Source: Methylobacterium sp. Leaf104
GTDB taxonomy: Bacteria; Pseudomonadota; Alphaproteobacteria; Rhizobiales; Beijerinckiaceae
Length of the DNA stretch: 64,000 bases
NCBI RefSeq assembly: GCF_001422885.1
Contig: NZ_LMMZ01000005.1
Coordinates: 163,004 to 227,003 of the forward strand
Reading direction: 5' to 3'
The notes beneath the pieces were generated by a model, which ran no database searches, was not told the DNA's origin, and saw only the letters and a list, made by a program, of their open reading frames with translations. Position numbers and translations under genes: made by a program. Below, piece by piece: positions 1 to 8,385 of this stretch. The number at the start of each line of letters is the position of its first letter. Position 1 is the stretch's first letter.

Positions 1-2044
1 GGCCGTAGCGGGTGCAGCAGAGCACGCCGTCGACGTGGCGGGCGAGCATGCAAGCATCCATCAGCAGGCTGCTCGGCGGGCTGTCGAGGAGCACGAGGTC
101 GTAGCGGCGGCTCCAGCGCAGGAGGTGCGCCATGCGCTGGCTCATCAGGAGCTCGGTCGAGTCCGGCGTCGGCATGCCGGCCGGGATGACGTCGAAGCCG
201 TCCTTGGCGATGATGGCCCCGGGTGCATCGATCTCCCCGCGCAGGATGCCGGTGAGGCCCGCGCAGCGGCCGAGGCCGAGGGAGGCCTCGAAGTTCGGCC
301 GGCGCAGGTCGCACTCGATCACCAGGACCCGGCGGCCGCTTGCGGCGCTGAGGCCGGCGATGGCGAAGGTCGTGAACGACTTGCCTTCACGGGGTTTGCC
401 CGAAGTCACCAGGACCGTGCGCGAGCCGTCGCCGCCCGCCAGGAACAGGTGGGCGTGCAGGGTGCGCAGAACGTTGCGCATGCCCGGGTCGGCCTGCGCC
501 CGCTGCAGGGCCTCGGCCAGGGGCAGTTCGCGGCGCCGGTCGGACAGGCGACCCATCAGGCCGCCGGGCGTGAGGCAGGGCAGCTGGGCGAAGACCGGGG
601 CGCCGGTGCCGGCCACGAGTTGGGCGGGGGTGCGGACCCGACGGTCCGCGAGGTCGCGCAGGAGGGCGGCGCCTGCGGCCAGCACGGTCGCCAGCACGAA
701 GGCACCGGCGAGGAACGGGACGGGCTTGGGCGAGAACGCCTCCTGCGGCACCTCGGCCAGACTGACGAGGCGGGTGCTGCCGGTGAGGATCCGCCGCTCG
801 GTTTCGAGTTCGCTCGCCCGCTTCACGAGGTCGGCGTAGCGGGCGCGCTTGATCTCGGCGTTGCGAACCATGCCCTCGATCGAAGCCTCGTCGTCCATGG
901 CGGCCGCGGCCTCGGACTTGGCGCTCTCCATCTGGGCCCGCAGGGACCGGGCCAGGGTGCTGGAGGCCTCGTAGGTCTTGCGCAGGCCGTCGGCGACGTT
1001 GGCGAGTTCCCGGTCGATGCGGGCGCGCAGGCTGGCCTGCTCGGTCTGGAGGGCGCGCACGGTGGGGTGGTTCGGACCGAGCAGGGTGCTCTGGTTGGCG
1101 AGCTGGGCGCTGACGCCGCTGATCTGCTGCTTGAGGTCGCCCACCGCGCGGCTGGCGAGCGCGGCCGGGGCGCTGTCGGATCCGCGGCGCCGGTCGGCCT
1201 CGATCTCCTTGAGGCGCGCGGCCGCATCCGCCTTGGCGCCCTCGGCCGCCGCGAGCTGCTGGCTGATGCCGGTGAGGCGCTCGGCGCTGATCGGCCCGGT
1301 CGCGCCCTTCACGAGACCCTTGCGGCGGCGGAAGGCCTGGATGCGCGCCTCGTCGTCGCGGATCGAGGCATCGAGCTGCTTGATCTCGGTGAACAGCCAA
1401 TCGGTGGCGGCCTTGCGGCTCGAGGCCTGCGCGTTGCGCTGGTCCTCAAGGAAGGCGTTGATCAGAGCGTTGGCCATCGTCTGCGCCACCTCGGGCAGCG
1501 GCGACTTGTAGCCGATGGCGATGACGCGCGAGCGACCGGCGCTGCCGACCATGTAGCGCTTCTGGAGGTACTCCACGAGGGCGTCGCGATCGCTGCCGAG
1601 CTTGGCGCAGACGGCGTCGTTCTTCTCGGTGATCCGGTCGGGCCGTCCGCGGGTCATGGCATGGCGGCACTCGGCCATCACCGCCTCGGCGAGGCCGCTC
1701 TCGGCGGCCAGGCGCATGAGGCGGGGCGACCGGATCACCAGGATCTGGCTCTCGAGATCGGCAGGGTCGCCGAGCTTCTGGATCCAGGCCATGGAGGCGT
1801 TGTTCGCGCCGGGCTCGGGCTCGGCCACGATGACGGAGCCACTGGCGACGTACTGGGCGGGCGTACGGATCAGAAAGGCCACCGCGAGCCCGAGGACGGC
1901 GACGAGGACGCTCGCGAACAGGATGCGCCGCCGCCAGATCTTCAGGAGCAGCGCCATCAATGCGCCGCCGCGCTCACGGTCCTGCTCGGACGCGCGCCCG
2001 GCGGCCGGAACCCTTTCGGGCATGTCGAGGGTGAGGAGGGACAT
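1..2044 (-). CDS. Polysaccharide chain-length regulator / BY-kinase (Wzz-Wzc type), 3' end outside window
   Basis: At least 681 residues are present; the C-terminus lies beyond base 1. The protein is expected to span the inner membrane and control exopolysaccharide polymerisation and export. A short N-terminal stretch leads into a membrane segment (about residues 36-55) and a Wzz-like periplasmic region with long coiled-coil helices. A second membrane segment lies near residue 450. The cytoplasmic tyrosine-kinase domain has a Walker A (GKPREGKS, about residue 550), a Walker A' (VLVIECDLRRP) and a Walker B (YDLVLLDSPP). The ATG at 2044-2042 follows the glycosyltransferase stop by 12 bp, so the two are co-transcribed. 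The C-terminal tyrosine cluster that would confirm autokinase activity cannot be seen. Confidence 0.9.
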   Translation of the reverse strand, partial: MSLLTLDMPERVPAAGRASEQDRERGGALMALLLKIWRRRILFASVLVAVLGLAVAFLIRTPAQYVASGSVIVAEPEPGANNASMAWIQKLGDPADLESQILVIRSPRLMRLAAESGLAEAVMAECRHAMTRGRPDRITEKNDAVCAKLGSDRDALVEYLQKRYMVGSAGRSRVIAIGYKSPLPEVAQTMANALINAFLEDQRNAQASSRKAATDWLFTEIKQLDASIRDDEARIQAFRRRKGLVKGATGPISAERLTGISQQLAAAEGAKADAAARLKEIEADRRRGSDSAPAALASRAVGDLKQQISGVSAQLANQSTLLGPNHPTVRALQTEQASLRARIDRELANVADGLRKTYEASSTLARSLRAQMESAKSEAAAAMDDEASIEGMVRNAEIKRARYADLVKRASELETERRILTGSTRLVSLAEVPQEAFSPKPVPFLAGAFVLATVLAAGAALLRDLADRRVRTPAQLVAGTGAPVFAQLPCLTPGGLMGRLSDRRRELPLAEALQRAQADPGMRNVLRTLHAHLFLAGGDGSRTVLVTSGKPREGKSFTTFAIAGLSAASGRRVLVIECDLRRPNFEASLGLGRCAGLTGILRGEIDAPGAIIAKDGFDVIPAGMPTPDSTELLMSQRMAHLLRWSRRYDLVLLDSPPSSLLMDACMLARHVDGVLCCTRYG

Positions 2045-2056
2045 GCGCGCCGCTCG

Positions 2057-3244
2057 TCAGGACACGGCTTCGAAGCGCGGAACGGGCTCGAGCCGGGAGA
2101 AGGGGCGTAGGCGCGGCTCGCAAGCGGCGCGGTGCATCGAGAGCTGCTCGTCGACGAATCGCGAGAACCGGATGCGGAACAGGTCGGCGGAGAACGGCTC
2201 CGCCTGATTCCAGCAGGCCTCGCGGGTGAAACTCTCTTCCTGCCGGATGAAGTCGCAGACGCAGGACGCGATGGCGCCGGGCTCGGGGGTGTCGAAGAAC
2301 AGGCCCGTGCGGTTCGGTCCGCGGACCTGGACGGTCTCGCGGGCACCGCCGCGGCCGAGGGCGAGGACCGGCGTCCCCTCCGACTGGGCCTCCACCACGA
2401 TGATTCCGAAATCCTCCTCGGCCGCGAAGACGAAGGCGCGGGCGGTGGCCATGAGGCGGCGCAGCTCCTCGTCGGACACGAAGCCCGAGAAGGAGACGTT
2501 CGCGGTCGCGATCGCCTTCAGCCGATCGGCCTCTGGACCGGTGCCCGCGACCACGAGGTCGAGCCCGGGCAGTTGCGCGAAGGCGCGCACCACCGCCTCG
2601 ACGTTCTTGTAGGGAACGAGGCGGCTCGCCACGAGGAAGTGGTTCGCCCGCGGCCCGTCGTAGCGCTGGCTCGACAGGGTGACGGGCGGCGGGATCACCT
2701 CGGCGCTGCGTCCGTACACCTTGTGGATGCGCCGGGCCACGAAGCCGGAATTCGCGATGATCGCGTTCGGCCCGGCCGCCGTACGGTAGTCCCACAGGCG
2801 CATGCGGTGAAGGACGAGGCGCGCGAGGAGGCCCTTGAGGCCCCTCTCGCAGTTGCTCTCGCGCAGATAGGTGTGCTGGAGGTCCCAGGCGTAGCGCATC
2901 GGCGAGTGGACGTAGGACACGTGAAGCTGGTCGGGCCCGGTGAGCACGCCCTTGGCGACAGCGTAACTGCTGGAAATGACCAGATCGTAGCTCGACAGGT
3001 CGAACTGCTCGATCGCGAGGGGCATCAGCGGCAGGTAGTGCCGGTGTCGCGTGCGCGCGAAGGGCAGGTGCTGGATGAAGCTCGTTCGCGCATGATCGTA
3101 GCCGAGATGCGCTCGCGAAGCTTCGGGCAGGAAGTCGAACAGCGTATAGACGTGCGCCTGGGGATAGATCTTGAGCAGCTGACGCAGCACCTGCTCGGCG
3201 CCTCCGACCACATACAGCCAGTCGTGAACGATCGCGACACGCAT
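2057..3244 (-). CDS. Glycosyltransferase family 4 (GT-B fold)
   Basis: This 395-residue cytoplasmic glycosyltransferase probably adds a sugar to a lipid-linked polysaccharide repeat unit. It opens with MRVAIVHDW and GGAEQVL, typical of the GT4 N-terminal Rossmann domain. The C-terminal donor-binding half contains VASRLVPYKN, VVAGTGPE and the acidic stretch FAAEEDFGIIVVEAQ, which carries the GT4 E-x7-E pattern. I chose the ATG at 3244 because an AAGG lies about 10 bases upstream and the fold begins there; an ATG at 3253 is also possible. The BY-kinase gene starts 12 bp after its stop. Donor and acceptor cannot be predicted. Confidence 0.9.
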   Translation of the reverse strand: MRVAIVHDWLYVVGGAEQVLRQLLKIYPQAHVYTLFDFLPEASRAHLGYDHARTSFIQHLPFARTRHRHYLPLMPLAIEQFDLSSYDLVISSSYAVAKGVLTGPDQLHVSYVHSPMRYAWDLQHTYLRESNCERGLKGLLARLVLHRMRLWDYRTAAGPNAIIANSGFVARRIHKVYGRSAEVIPPPVTLSSQRYDGPRANHFLVASRLVPYKNVEAVVRAFAQLPGLDLVVAGTGPEADRLKAIATANVSFSGFVSDEELRRLMATARAFVFAAEEDFGIIVVEAQSEGTPVLALGRGGARETVQVRGPNRTGLFFDTPEPGAIASCVCDFIRQEESFTREACWNQAEPFSADLFRIRFSRFVDEQLSMHRAACEPRLRPFSRLEPVPRFEAVS

Positions 3245-3504
3245 CCGAACCATCCTTGCCGGCACGCCGGACACGAGGTGAATTTCCGCTGACTGTCGGC
3301 CCGAACGCCGACCGGCCGGAGCGCTACTCCCGAAAGGCAAAATACTACGACCAACCCGGAGGTAAAAGCAGTATCTCGAGAGACTAGTACTTAGAGATAA
3401 TGGTCTAGCGTCCGCTTTGTCGAAAATTGTTTGACAGACTGTAGGGCCTCATTAACGATCGGGCCTAAAAAACCATCCTGGCCGTCCGGGACGGTGCGAG
3501 TCGT

Positions 3505-4593
3505 TCACGGTACGACGGCGCCGGCCAGCGGCGCGGGGCCGGTTCCCCGGTCGCACCAGCGCCGCAGTGCTGCGCCGAGGGGCACTTCGACGACGCGGTG
3601 CAGCCACTCGCCGAGAGCGATCGACGCCGATAGCGCCAGGACGAAGACCAAGGCGACCCGCAACGGGCCGGGCGCCACCAGGACGGCCGCCACCTTGCCA
3701 CCGACATGCAACATCAAGTTGTGGATAAGGTAGAATGCATAGCTGGCATTCCCCTGGGAGAGGAGCCAGCGCCACCGCAGGACGACGCCGCCCCGCTCCA
3801 GCAGCACCAGCGCGCCGACCGCCAAGAAAGCGGCGGTCCCCCAGACCAAGGGGCGCAGGAACCCCGTCATCTCCAGGTCGGCGCCGAGGGTGATCGCCGC
3901 GGCCTGTCCTGCGAGGACGATCGACGCCGCGGCCGCGAGGGCCACCCCGGCGGTGCGCCGAACCGGGAAGCCAGGCGGCGGCACGCCGAGGTGGTGATAG
4001 GCGTAGCCGAGGCCTGCACCGGCGACGAATTCGAGCACGATCGGCTTGGTGTAATAGGCCCAGTACAGTCCCGGCACTGGCGCGAGGCCGAGAACGACCA
4101 GGGCGCCGAAGGCCAGGGCGAGACCGGTCATCCGCGCCCGCAGGCTCGTCACTAGCAGCAGGGCGGCGAAGACGGCATAGAAGAACATCTCGTAATTGAG
4201 CGTCCAGCCGACGGAATTCAGGGGTTCGACATAGCCGCCGCGCGAGAACGGCAGGAACAGCAGCGACTGCACCACATAGTCGGGTCGCAGTTCGACGATG
4301 CCGATCGGCTTCAGGCCAGCGAGCGCCACAAGCGCCAGTGCGAGGGTCACGAGCCAGTACAGCGGCACGACTCGGATTGCCCGGCGCAGCAGGAAGGAGC
4401 CGGGGGTCTCGCCCCGCCCCGCCGTGCTCACGAACATGATGAAGCCGGACAGGACGAAGAAGGCGTCCACGCCCGCCGCGCCGAACGCGAGGGCGTCGGG
4501 CAGCGGCAGGATGGGGCCGGCGTAGAGGCCGAAATGCGTCAGGAAGACCGCATAGGCCGCCAGGGCGCGCAGGATCTGCAGATTGTAGATCAT
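3505..4593 (-). CDS. Acyltransferase family 3 (OafA/YrhL type) membrane protein
   Basis: A 362-residue integral membrane protein with about ten hydrophobic helices. It begins MIYNLQILRALAAYAVFLTHF, the family start with the conserved R-x10-H arrangement. FFVLSGFIMF follows, then RRAIRVVPLYWLV, also characteristic. Relatives O-acylate sugars of exopolysaccharide, LPS or Nod factors, using acyl-CoA on the cytoplasmic side. It lies 260 bp upstream of the glycosyltransferase on the same strand and fits exopolysaccharide decoration. The target sugar is not predictable. It is divergent from the carrier-protein unit that starts near 4959. Confidence 0.88.
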   Translation of the reverse strand: MIYNLQILRALAAYAVFLTHFGLYAGPILPLPDALAFGAAGVDAFFVLSGFIMFVSTAGRGETPGSFLLRRAIRVVPLYWLVTLALALVALAGLKPIGIVELRPDYVVQSLLFLPFSRGGYVEPLNSVGWTLNYEMFFYAVFAALLLVTSLRARMTGLALAFGALVVLGLAPVPGLYWAYYTKPIVLEFVAGAGLGYAYHHLGVPPPGFPVRRTAGVALAAAASIVLAGQAAAITLGADLEMTGFLRPLVWGTAAFLAVGALVLLERGGVVLRWRWLLSQGNASYAFYLIHNLMLHVGGKVAAVLVAPGPLRVALVFVLALSASIALGEWLHRVVEVPLGAALRRWCDRGTGPAPLAGAVVP

Positions 4594-4958
4594 CTCTCGC
4601 CGAAGGATCGCATGTCGCCGCCCGCCGGACTGGGAGGGCGTCCGTTCAACGCCCGATCGCAGGACCTGAACGCACCGCCGGCCCTAAAGTCACGCTATTC
4701 CAGCCATTATCCTGAATCATCCGGCTTTTCTACAATTCTCGTCAGACTTTGTTCATCACGACGGAAGCTCTCGCTGCTGACCGACCGAATCGTAGTGAAT
4801 TTCGCAGTTTCGGGCCTTTACGGAAAGCGCCTGTAAAGCTGCGCGCCGCGATCGTCACAAGAACGATGCCGCCACCCGAAGGCCGAAGATTGATCCGGAG
4901 TCGATAACCCCCACCTTTCGCAACACAGATCGGAATTTACCATCGTCAATCTTGCCAT

Positions 4959-4988
4959 TTGACAATCTCCGCTTTCGGCCAATACATG
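4959..4988 (+). promoter_or_regulatory. Candidate sigma-70 promoter of the carrier-protein unit
   Basis: A perfect -35 hexamer TTGACA at 4959-4964 is followed after 17-18 bases by a weak -10 (ATACAT or TACATG). The predicted start falls just upstream of the Shine-Dalgarno at 5001-5007. This placement argues against the alternative ATG at 4952 for the carrier protein. The poor -10 keeps confidence modest. Confidence 0.4.
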
Positions 4989-5000
4989 GCCTGATCCTAG

Positions 5001-5007
5001 AAAGGAG
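5001..5007 (+). promoter_or_regulatory. Ribosome-binding site deciding a TTG start
   Basis: AAAGGAG lies seven bases before the TTG at 5015. No ATG nearby has comparable spacing, so this site decides the start of the carrier protein. Confidence 0.7.
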
Positions 5008-5014
5008 CCGCACC

Positions 5015-5269
5015 TTGGTCACTTCCCAAGACATTCGTCAGATCCTCGCCTCGAACGAGGCGCTGGCGCCGATCGCCGATCAGATTTCGGACGACGAGAG
5101 CCTGTTCGATCGCGGCCTCGACTCGTTCGGATCGGTCCAGCTCATGCTCGCGCTCGAGGAGCGGTTCGGCATCGAGTTCCCGGACGAGTTCCTGAGCCGC
5201 AAGTCCTTCGCCACGATCGGTGCGATCCGCGAGACCGTCGCCGCCGTGATCCGTCCGCAGGCCGCATGA
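5015..5269 (+). CDS. Acyl carrier protein-like peptidyl/aminoacyl carrier protein
   Basis: An 84-residue acidic helical carrier protein starting at TTG. The 4'-phosphopantetheine site is Ser37 in GLDSFGSVQLM; Phe replaces the Leu of the usual DSL motif. It is not next to fatty-acid genes. Instead it overlaps the downstream acyl-CoA dehydrogenase (ATGA) and sits two genes ahead of an amino acid:[carrier protein] ligase. By analogy with the Bradyrhizobium Bll0957 system it is the likely acceptor of the activated amino acid. Loading by a phosphopantetheinyl transferase from elsewhere in the genome is assumed. Confidence 0.9.
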   Translation: MVTSQDIRQILASNEALAPIADQISDDESLFDRGLDSFGSVQLMLALEERFGIEFPDEFLSRKSFATIGAIRETVAAVIRPQAA

Positions 5270-6429
5270 GCACCCTGGCCCAGCGCGCGCAGCGTGCGGC
5301 GGCGGTCGCGGCGCTCCATGCCGACGTCGTCGACCGCGAGGGCCGCTTCCCCCTGGAAGCGGTCACGGCCCTCAAGGCGGAGCGCCTGCTGGGCCTTCAG
5401 ATCCCGAGCCAGTTCGGCGGCGAGGGCGCAGGGCTGCGCGAGATCGCGGACGTGTGCAGCACCCTCGGGCAGGCCTGCAGCAGCGCGGCGATGGTCTTCG
5501 CCATGCACCACATCAAGGTCGCGAGCCTGGTGGCGCACGGCCTCGACAGCACTTGGCACTGCCACCTGATGGAGCGGATCGCCCAGGAACAGCTTCTCGT
5601 CGCCTCCTCGACCACGGAGGCCGGGATCGGCGGCGACCTGCGCACCAGCTTCTGTGCCGTCGAGACCACCGGGACTGTCTTCGCCCTGGGCAAGGACGCC
5701 TCGGTGATCTCCTACGGGACCCAGGCCGACCTGATCCTCGCCACAGCCCGGCGCCACCCGGAGGCCGTGGGCTCCGACCAGGTGCTGGTGGCCCTGTTCG
5801 CCGATCAGATCTCCCTGGAGCGCAAGACCGTGTGGGACACACTGGGCATGCGCGGCACCTGCAGCGACGGCTTCCGCCTGGAGGCTCGGGATATTCCCGT
5901 CGCGCAGATCCTGCCTAAGCCCTTCGCGGAGATCGCGGCCCAGTCGATGCTGGCCTCCTCGCATCTCCTGTGGAGCAGCGTCTGGTACGGCATCGCCAAT
6001 TCCGCCGTCGACCGCGCCCGCACCTTCGTGCAGGCCGAGGCCCGGCGCCAGCCGGGACAGGTGCCCCCCACCGCCCTGCGCCTCGCGGAGGTCTCCAACG
6101 CGCTCCAGGCGATGCGGGCCGCCATCGTCTCGGCGCTCCGCCGCTACGAGGACGCGCACGGGGACGCCGATACCATCGGGTCGATCGGCTTCTCGGTCAT
6201 GCTCAACAACCTGAAGACGACCGCCTCCGAGATGGCCGTCGACATCGTGCAGCGCGCCCTCTCGATCGTCGGCCTCGCCGGCTACAAGAACGGCACGCCC
6301 TTCAGCCTCGGCCGCCCGTTGCGCGACGTCCTCTCGGCGCCGCTGATGATCGGAAACGACCGCATCCTCGCCAACACCGCCAAGCTTCTGCTCGTGCAGA
6401 AGGGCGGCGGCCAGCTCATGAGCGCGTGA
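5266..6429 (+). CDS. Acyl-CoA dehydrogenase-family flavoprotein, carrier-protein associated
   Basis: A 387-residue protein with the acyl-CoA dehydrogenase architecture: an N-terminal helical domain, a central beta domain (about residues 115-215, with [16 protein letters not shown]) and a C-terminal helical bundle ending [14 protein letters not shown]. The ATG overlaps the carrier-protein stop, and its own stop overlaps the ligase start, so translation is probably coupled. In this setting it more likely oxidises a carrier-bound aminoacyl or acyl thioester than a free acyl-CoA. I could not assign the catalytic Glu by eye, so the reaction is open. Confidence 0.85.
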   Translation: MSTLAQRAQRAAAVAALHADVVDREGRFPLEAVTALKAERLLGLQIPSQFGGEGAGLREIADVCSTLGQACSSAAMVFAMHHIKVASLVAHGLDSTWHCHLMERIAQEQLLVASSTTEAGIGGDLRTSFCAVETTGTVFALGKDASVISYGTQADLILATARRHPEAVGSDQVLVALFADQISLERKTVWDTLGMRGTCSDGFRLEARDIPVAQILPKPFAEIAAQSMLASSHLLWSSVWYGIANSAVDRARTFVQAEARRQPGQVPPTALRLAEVSNALQAMRAAIVSALRRYEDAHGDADTIGSIGFSVMLNNLKTTASEMAVDIVQRALSIVGLAGYKNGTPFSLGRPLRDVLSAPLMIGNDRILANTAKLLLVQKGGGQLMSA

Positions 6430-7397
6430 TGGACTCGACCTTCTCCACCCCGGCGGATGCCCGCGCCACCGAGATCTTCGACGAGGCCGCGGACGCCGTC
6501 CCGAGCTTCCTCGACCGTTTGTTCGACCAGGGTCTCCTGGTGCGCACCGGCGTAGACGGTCTCTATGGCCGCAGCGGTGCCTTCGAGAGCGTCGTCGACG
6601 CCCTCGAGCGCCTGATCAGCCGCCTCGGCGCGGCCGACGGGGCCGAGGTGATGCGCTTTCCTCCCGGCATGAGCCGGCCGGCCTTCGAGCGCAGCGGCTA
6701 CCTCAAGGGCTTCCCGAACCTCGCCGGCACGGTGCACAGCTTCTGTGGCAACGAGGCGGAGCATGCCGAGCTCCTCGCCTGCGTCGAGGCCCGGAGCGAC
6801 TGGACCGGTCACCAGCAGGCGACGGACATCGTTCTCACGCCCGCGGCCTGCTACCCGCTGTATCCGGCCGCCGCCGCGCGCGGCCGGCTGCCCGAAGGGG
6901 GCGGCCTGTTCGACCTGCAATCCTACTGCTTCCGGCGCGAGCCCAGCCTTGAGCCGACCCGGATGCAACTCTTCCGGATGCGCGAATACGTCCGCATGGG
7001 CAGCCCCGAGCAGGTGCTCGCCTTCCGCGAATCCTGGCTCGCCCGCGGCACCGAGATGATCCGCAGCCTCGACCTTCCGCTGGCCATCGACGTGGCGAAC
7101 GACCCGTTCTTCGGCCGGGCCGGGCGGATGCTCGCCAACAACCAGCGCCAGCAGAACCTGAAGTTTGAGCTGAACGTGCCGGTGAACAGCGTCGAGAAGC
7201 CCACCGCCTGCCTCAGCTTCAACTACCACCAGGATCACTTCGGAACGACCTGGGACCTGCGCCAGGCCGACGGCAGCGTCGCTCACACCGCCTGCGTCGG
7301 CTTCGGCCTGGAGCGGATCACCCTGGCGCTGCTGCGCCATCACGGCCTGGACCTCGCCGCCTGGCCGGACGCCGTGCGCGCCACCCTGTGGGGCTGA
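6429..7397 (+). CDS. Amino acid:[carrier protein] ligase (class II aaRS homologue)
   Basis: A 322-residue homologue of the seryl-tRNA synthetase catalytic core without a tRNA-binding domain. Proteins of this family (Bradyrhizobium Bll0957) adenylate a small amino acid such as glycine or alanine and load it on the phosphopantetheine of a carrier protein. Motif 2 is around [10 protein letters not shown] (residues 167-176) and motif 3 is GFGLER (291-296). Cys141, Glu186 and Cys289 have the spacing of the zinc ligands known from this family. The start ATG overlaps the preceding stop (TGATG). The carrier protein two genes upstream is the natural partner. The preferred amino acid cannot be read from sequence. 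Confidence 0.92.
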   Translation: MDSTFSTPADARATEIFDEAADAVPSFLDRLFDQGLLVRTGVDGLYGRSGAFESVVDALERLISRLGAADGAEVMRFPPGMSRPAFERSGYLKGFPNLAGTVHSFCGNEAEHAELLACVEARSDWTGHQQATDIVLTPAACYPLYPAAAARGRLPEGGGLFDLQSYCFRREPSLEPTRMQLFRMREYVRMGSPEQVLAFRESWLARGTEMIRSLDLPLAIDVANDPFFGRAGRMLANNQRQQNLKFELNVPVNSVEKPTACLSFNYHQDHFGTTWDLRQADGSVAHTACVGFGLERITLALLRHHGLDLAAWPDAVRATLWG

Positions 7398-7401
7398 GCT
7401 G

Positions 7402-8376
7402 GTGACCACCGCACTTCTCCGGCCGGCACCGGGCCTCGGCCCCGCGACGCCCTACGTGCCGCACCCGCTCCACGCGGCCGACCGCAACTGGCCGGAGACG
7501 AACTGCTACGTCGATCTCTGGATCGAGCTTCTGCACGGGCGCGGCCTCGTGCCCGAGGCGATGCTGGGCTTCACCCTGAGGCAGGATTTCGAGGGCGACC
7601 AATTCACCTTCTTCAAGCCGCCGGCGGCCGATATCGAGCGGCTCTACGGGCTCGAGGTGCTGGAGCTCGCGGTCTACGACAGCCTCGAAGCGCAGGCCCT
7701 GGTCCAGGTGCCTCGGGGCCGGCCGGTGCTGGTGGAGGTCGACGCGATCCATCTGCCCGACACCCACGGCACCACCTACGGCCGGGAGCACGGCAAGACC
7801 ACGATCGGCATCCTGGCCCTGGACCCAGAGACGGAGGAGCTCGACTACCTGCACAATGCCGGTCGCTTCCACCTCTCCGGCGGCGATTACCACGGCATCT
7901 TCGGGCAAGCCGTGCTGCCCCCCTATGCGGAGTTCGTGAAGGCGGTCGCACCGCCCATGAACGCGGCCGAGCTGCCGGGCGCCGCGCTCGAGCTGCTGCG
8001 ACGCCACCGCGCCCGGGCGCCCGGGCACAATCCGGTGCTGGCTTTCCGCGACACCCTCGCGCGGACCGCACCGGCCCTGGTGCAGCGGCCCCTCGGCGTC
8101 TTCCACGCCTATGCCTTCAACACCACCCGCCAGCTCGGCGCGAATTTCGAGATGCTCGCGAGCCATCTCGCCTGGCTCGACGCAGCGGGCGCCGGCCCCT
8201 TCGCCTCCGCTTCGGACACGGCCGTTCGGCTCGCCGTCGAGGCCAAGGCCTTCCAGTTCCAGCTCGCCCGGGCCTTCCATCGCCGCAGCGCCGAGGGACT
8301 CGCGCCGCGCCTGGACCGGCTCGCAGCCACCTACGCGGACGTGTTCGCGGCTCTCGACCGCGCCCTCGGCCGATAG
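7402..8376 (+). CDS. DUF1839 / BtrH-like protein
   Basis: A 324-residue soluble protein starting at GTG, five bases after the ligase stop. The N-terminal half has a BtrH/C39-like look: NWPETNCYVDLWIELLHGRG at residues 30-49 carries the conserved ETNCY cysteine, and HNAGRFHLSGGDY lies near residue 155. BtrH moves an acyl group from a carrier protein to an aminoglycoside amine in butirosin synthesis. The gene is regularly found with amino acid:[carrier protein] ligases, so it may be the transferase that unloads the carrier. That role is inference. The C-terminal helical half is of unknown function. Confidence 0.78.
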   Translation: MTTALLRPAPGLGPATPYVPHPLHAADRNWPETNCYVDLWIELLHGRGLVPEAMLGFTLRQDFEGDQFTFFKPPAADIERLYGLEVLELAVYDSLEAQALVQVPRGRPVLVEVDAIHLPDTHGTTYGREHGKTTIGILALDPETEELDYLHNAGRFHLSGGDYHGIFGQAVLPPYAEFVKAVAPPMNAAELPGAALELLRRHRARAPGHNPVLAFRDTLARTAPALVQRPLGVFHAYAFNTTRQLGANFEMLASHLAWLDAAGAGPFASASDTAVRLAVEAKAFQFQLARAFHRRSAEGLAPRLDRLAATYADVFAALDRALGR

Positions 8377-8385
8377 GGGCGGAAC

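Larger units (their letters stand above)
4594..5014. other. Divergent intergenic region
   Basis: These 421 bp separate the acyltransferase (minus) from the carrier-protein unit (plus). The stretch around 4686-4830 is more AT-rich than its surroundings. I see no coding sequence or structured RNA. A candidate sigma-70 promoter for the plus strand sits at 4959-4988; a promoter for the minus strand must also lie here but I could not pick one. Confidence 0.5.

Noticed and set aside
35..2110. A 691-codon plus-strand frame over the left end
   Set aside because: It is antisense to the BY-kinase gene, which has clear Walker motifs on the minus strand. The frame composition is that of a shadow.
3431..3459. 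TTGACA box on the plus strand between the glycosyltransferase and acyltransferase genes
   Set aside because: It has no acceptable -10 and would point antisense into the acyltransferase gene.
4952..5014. Upstream ATG for the carrier protein
   Set aside because: The added 21 residues have no carrier-protein similarity, overlap a TTGACA box, and no Shine-Dalgarno precedes the ATG. TTG at 5015 has AAAGGAG at ideal spacing.
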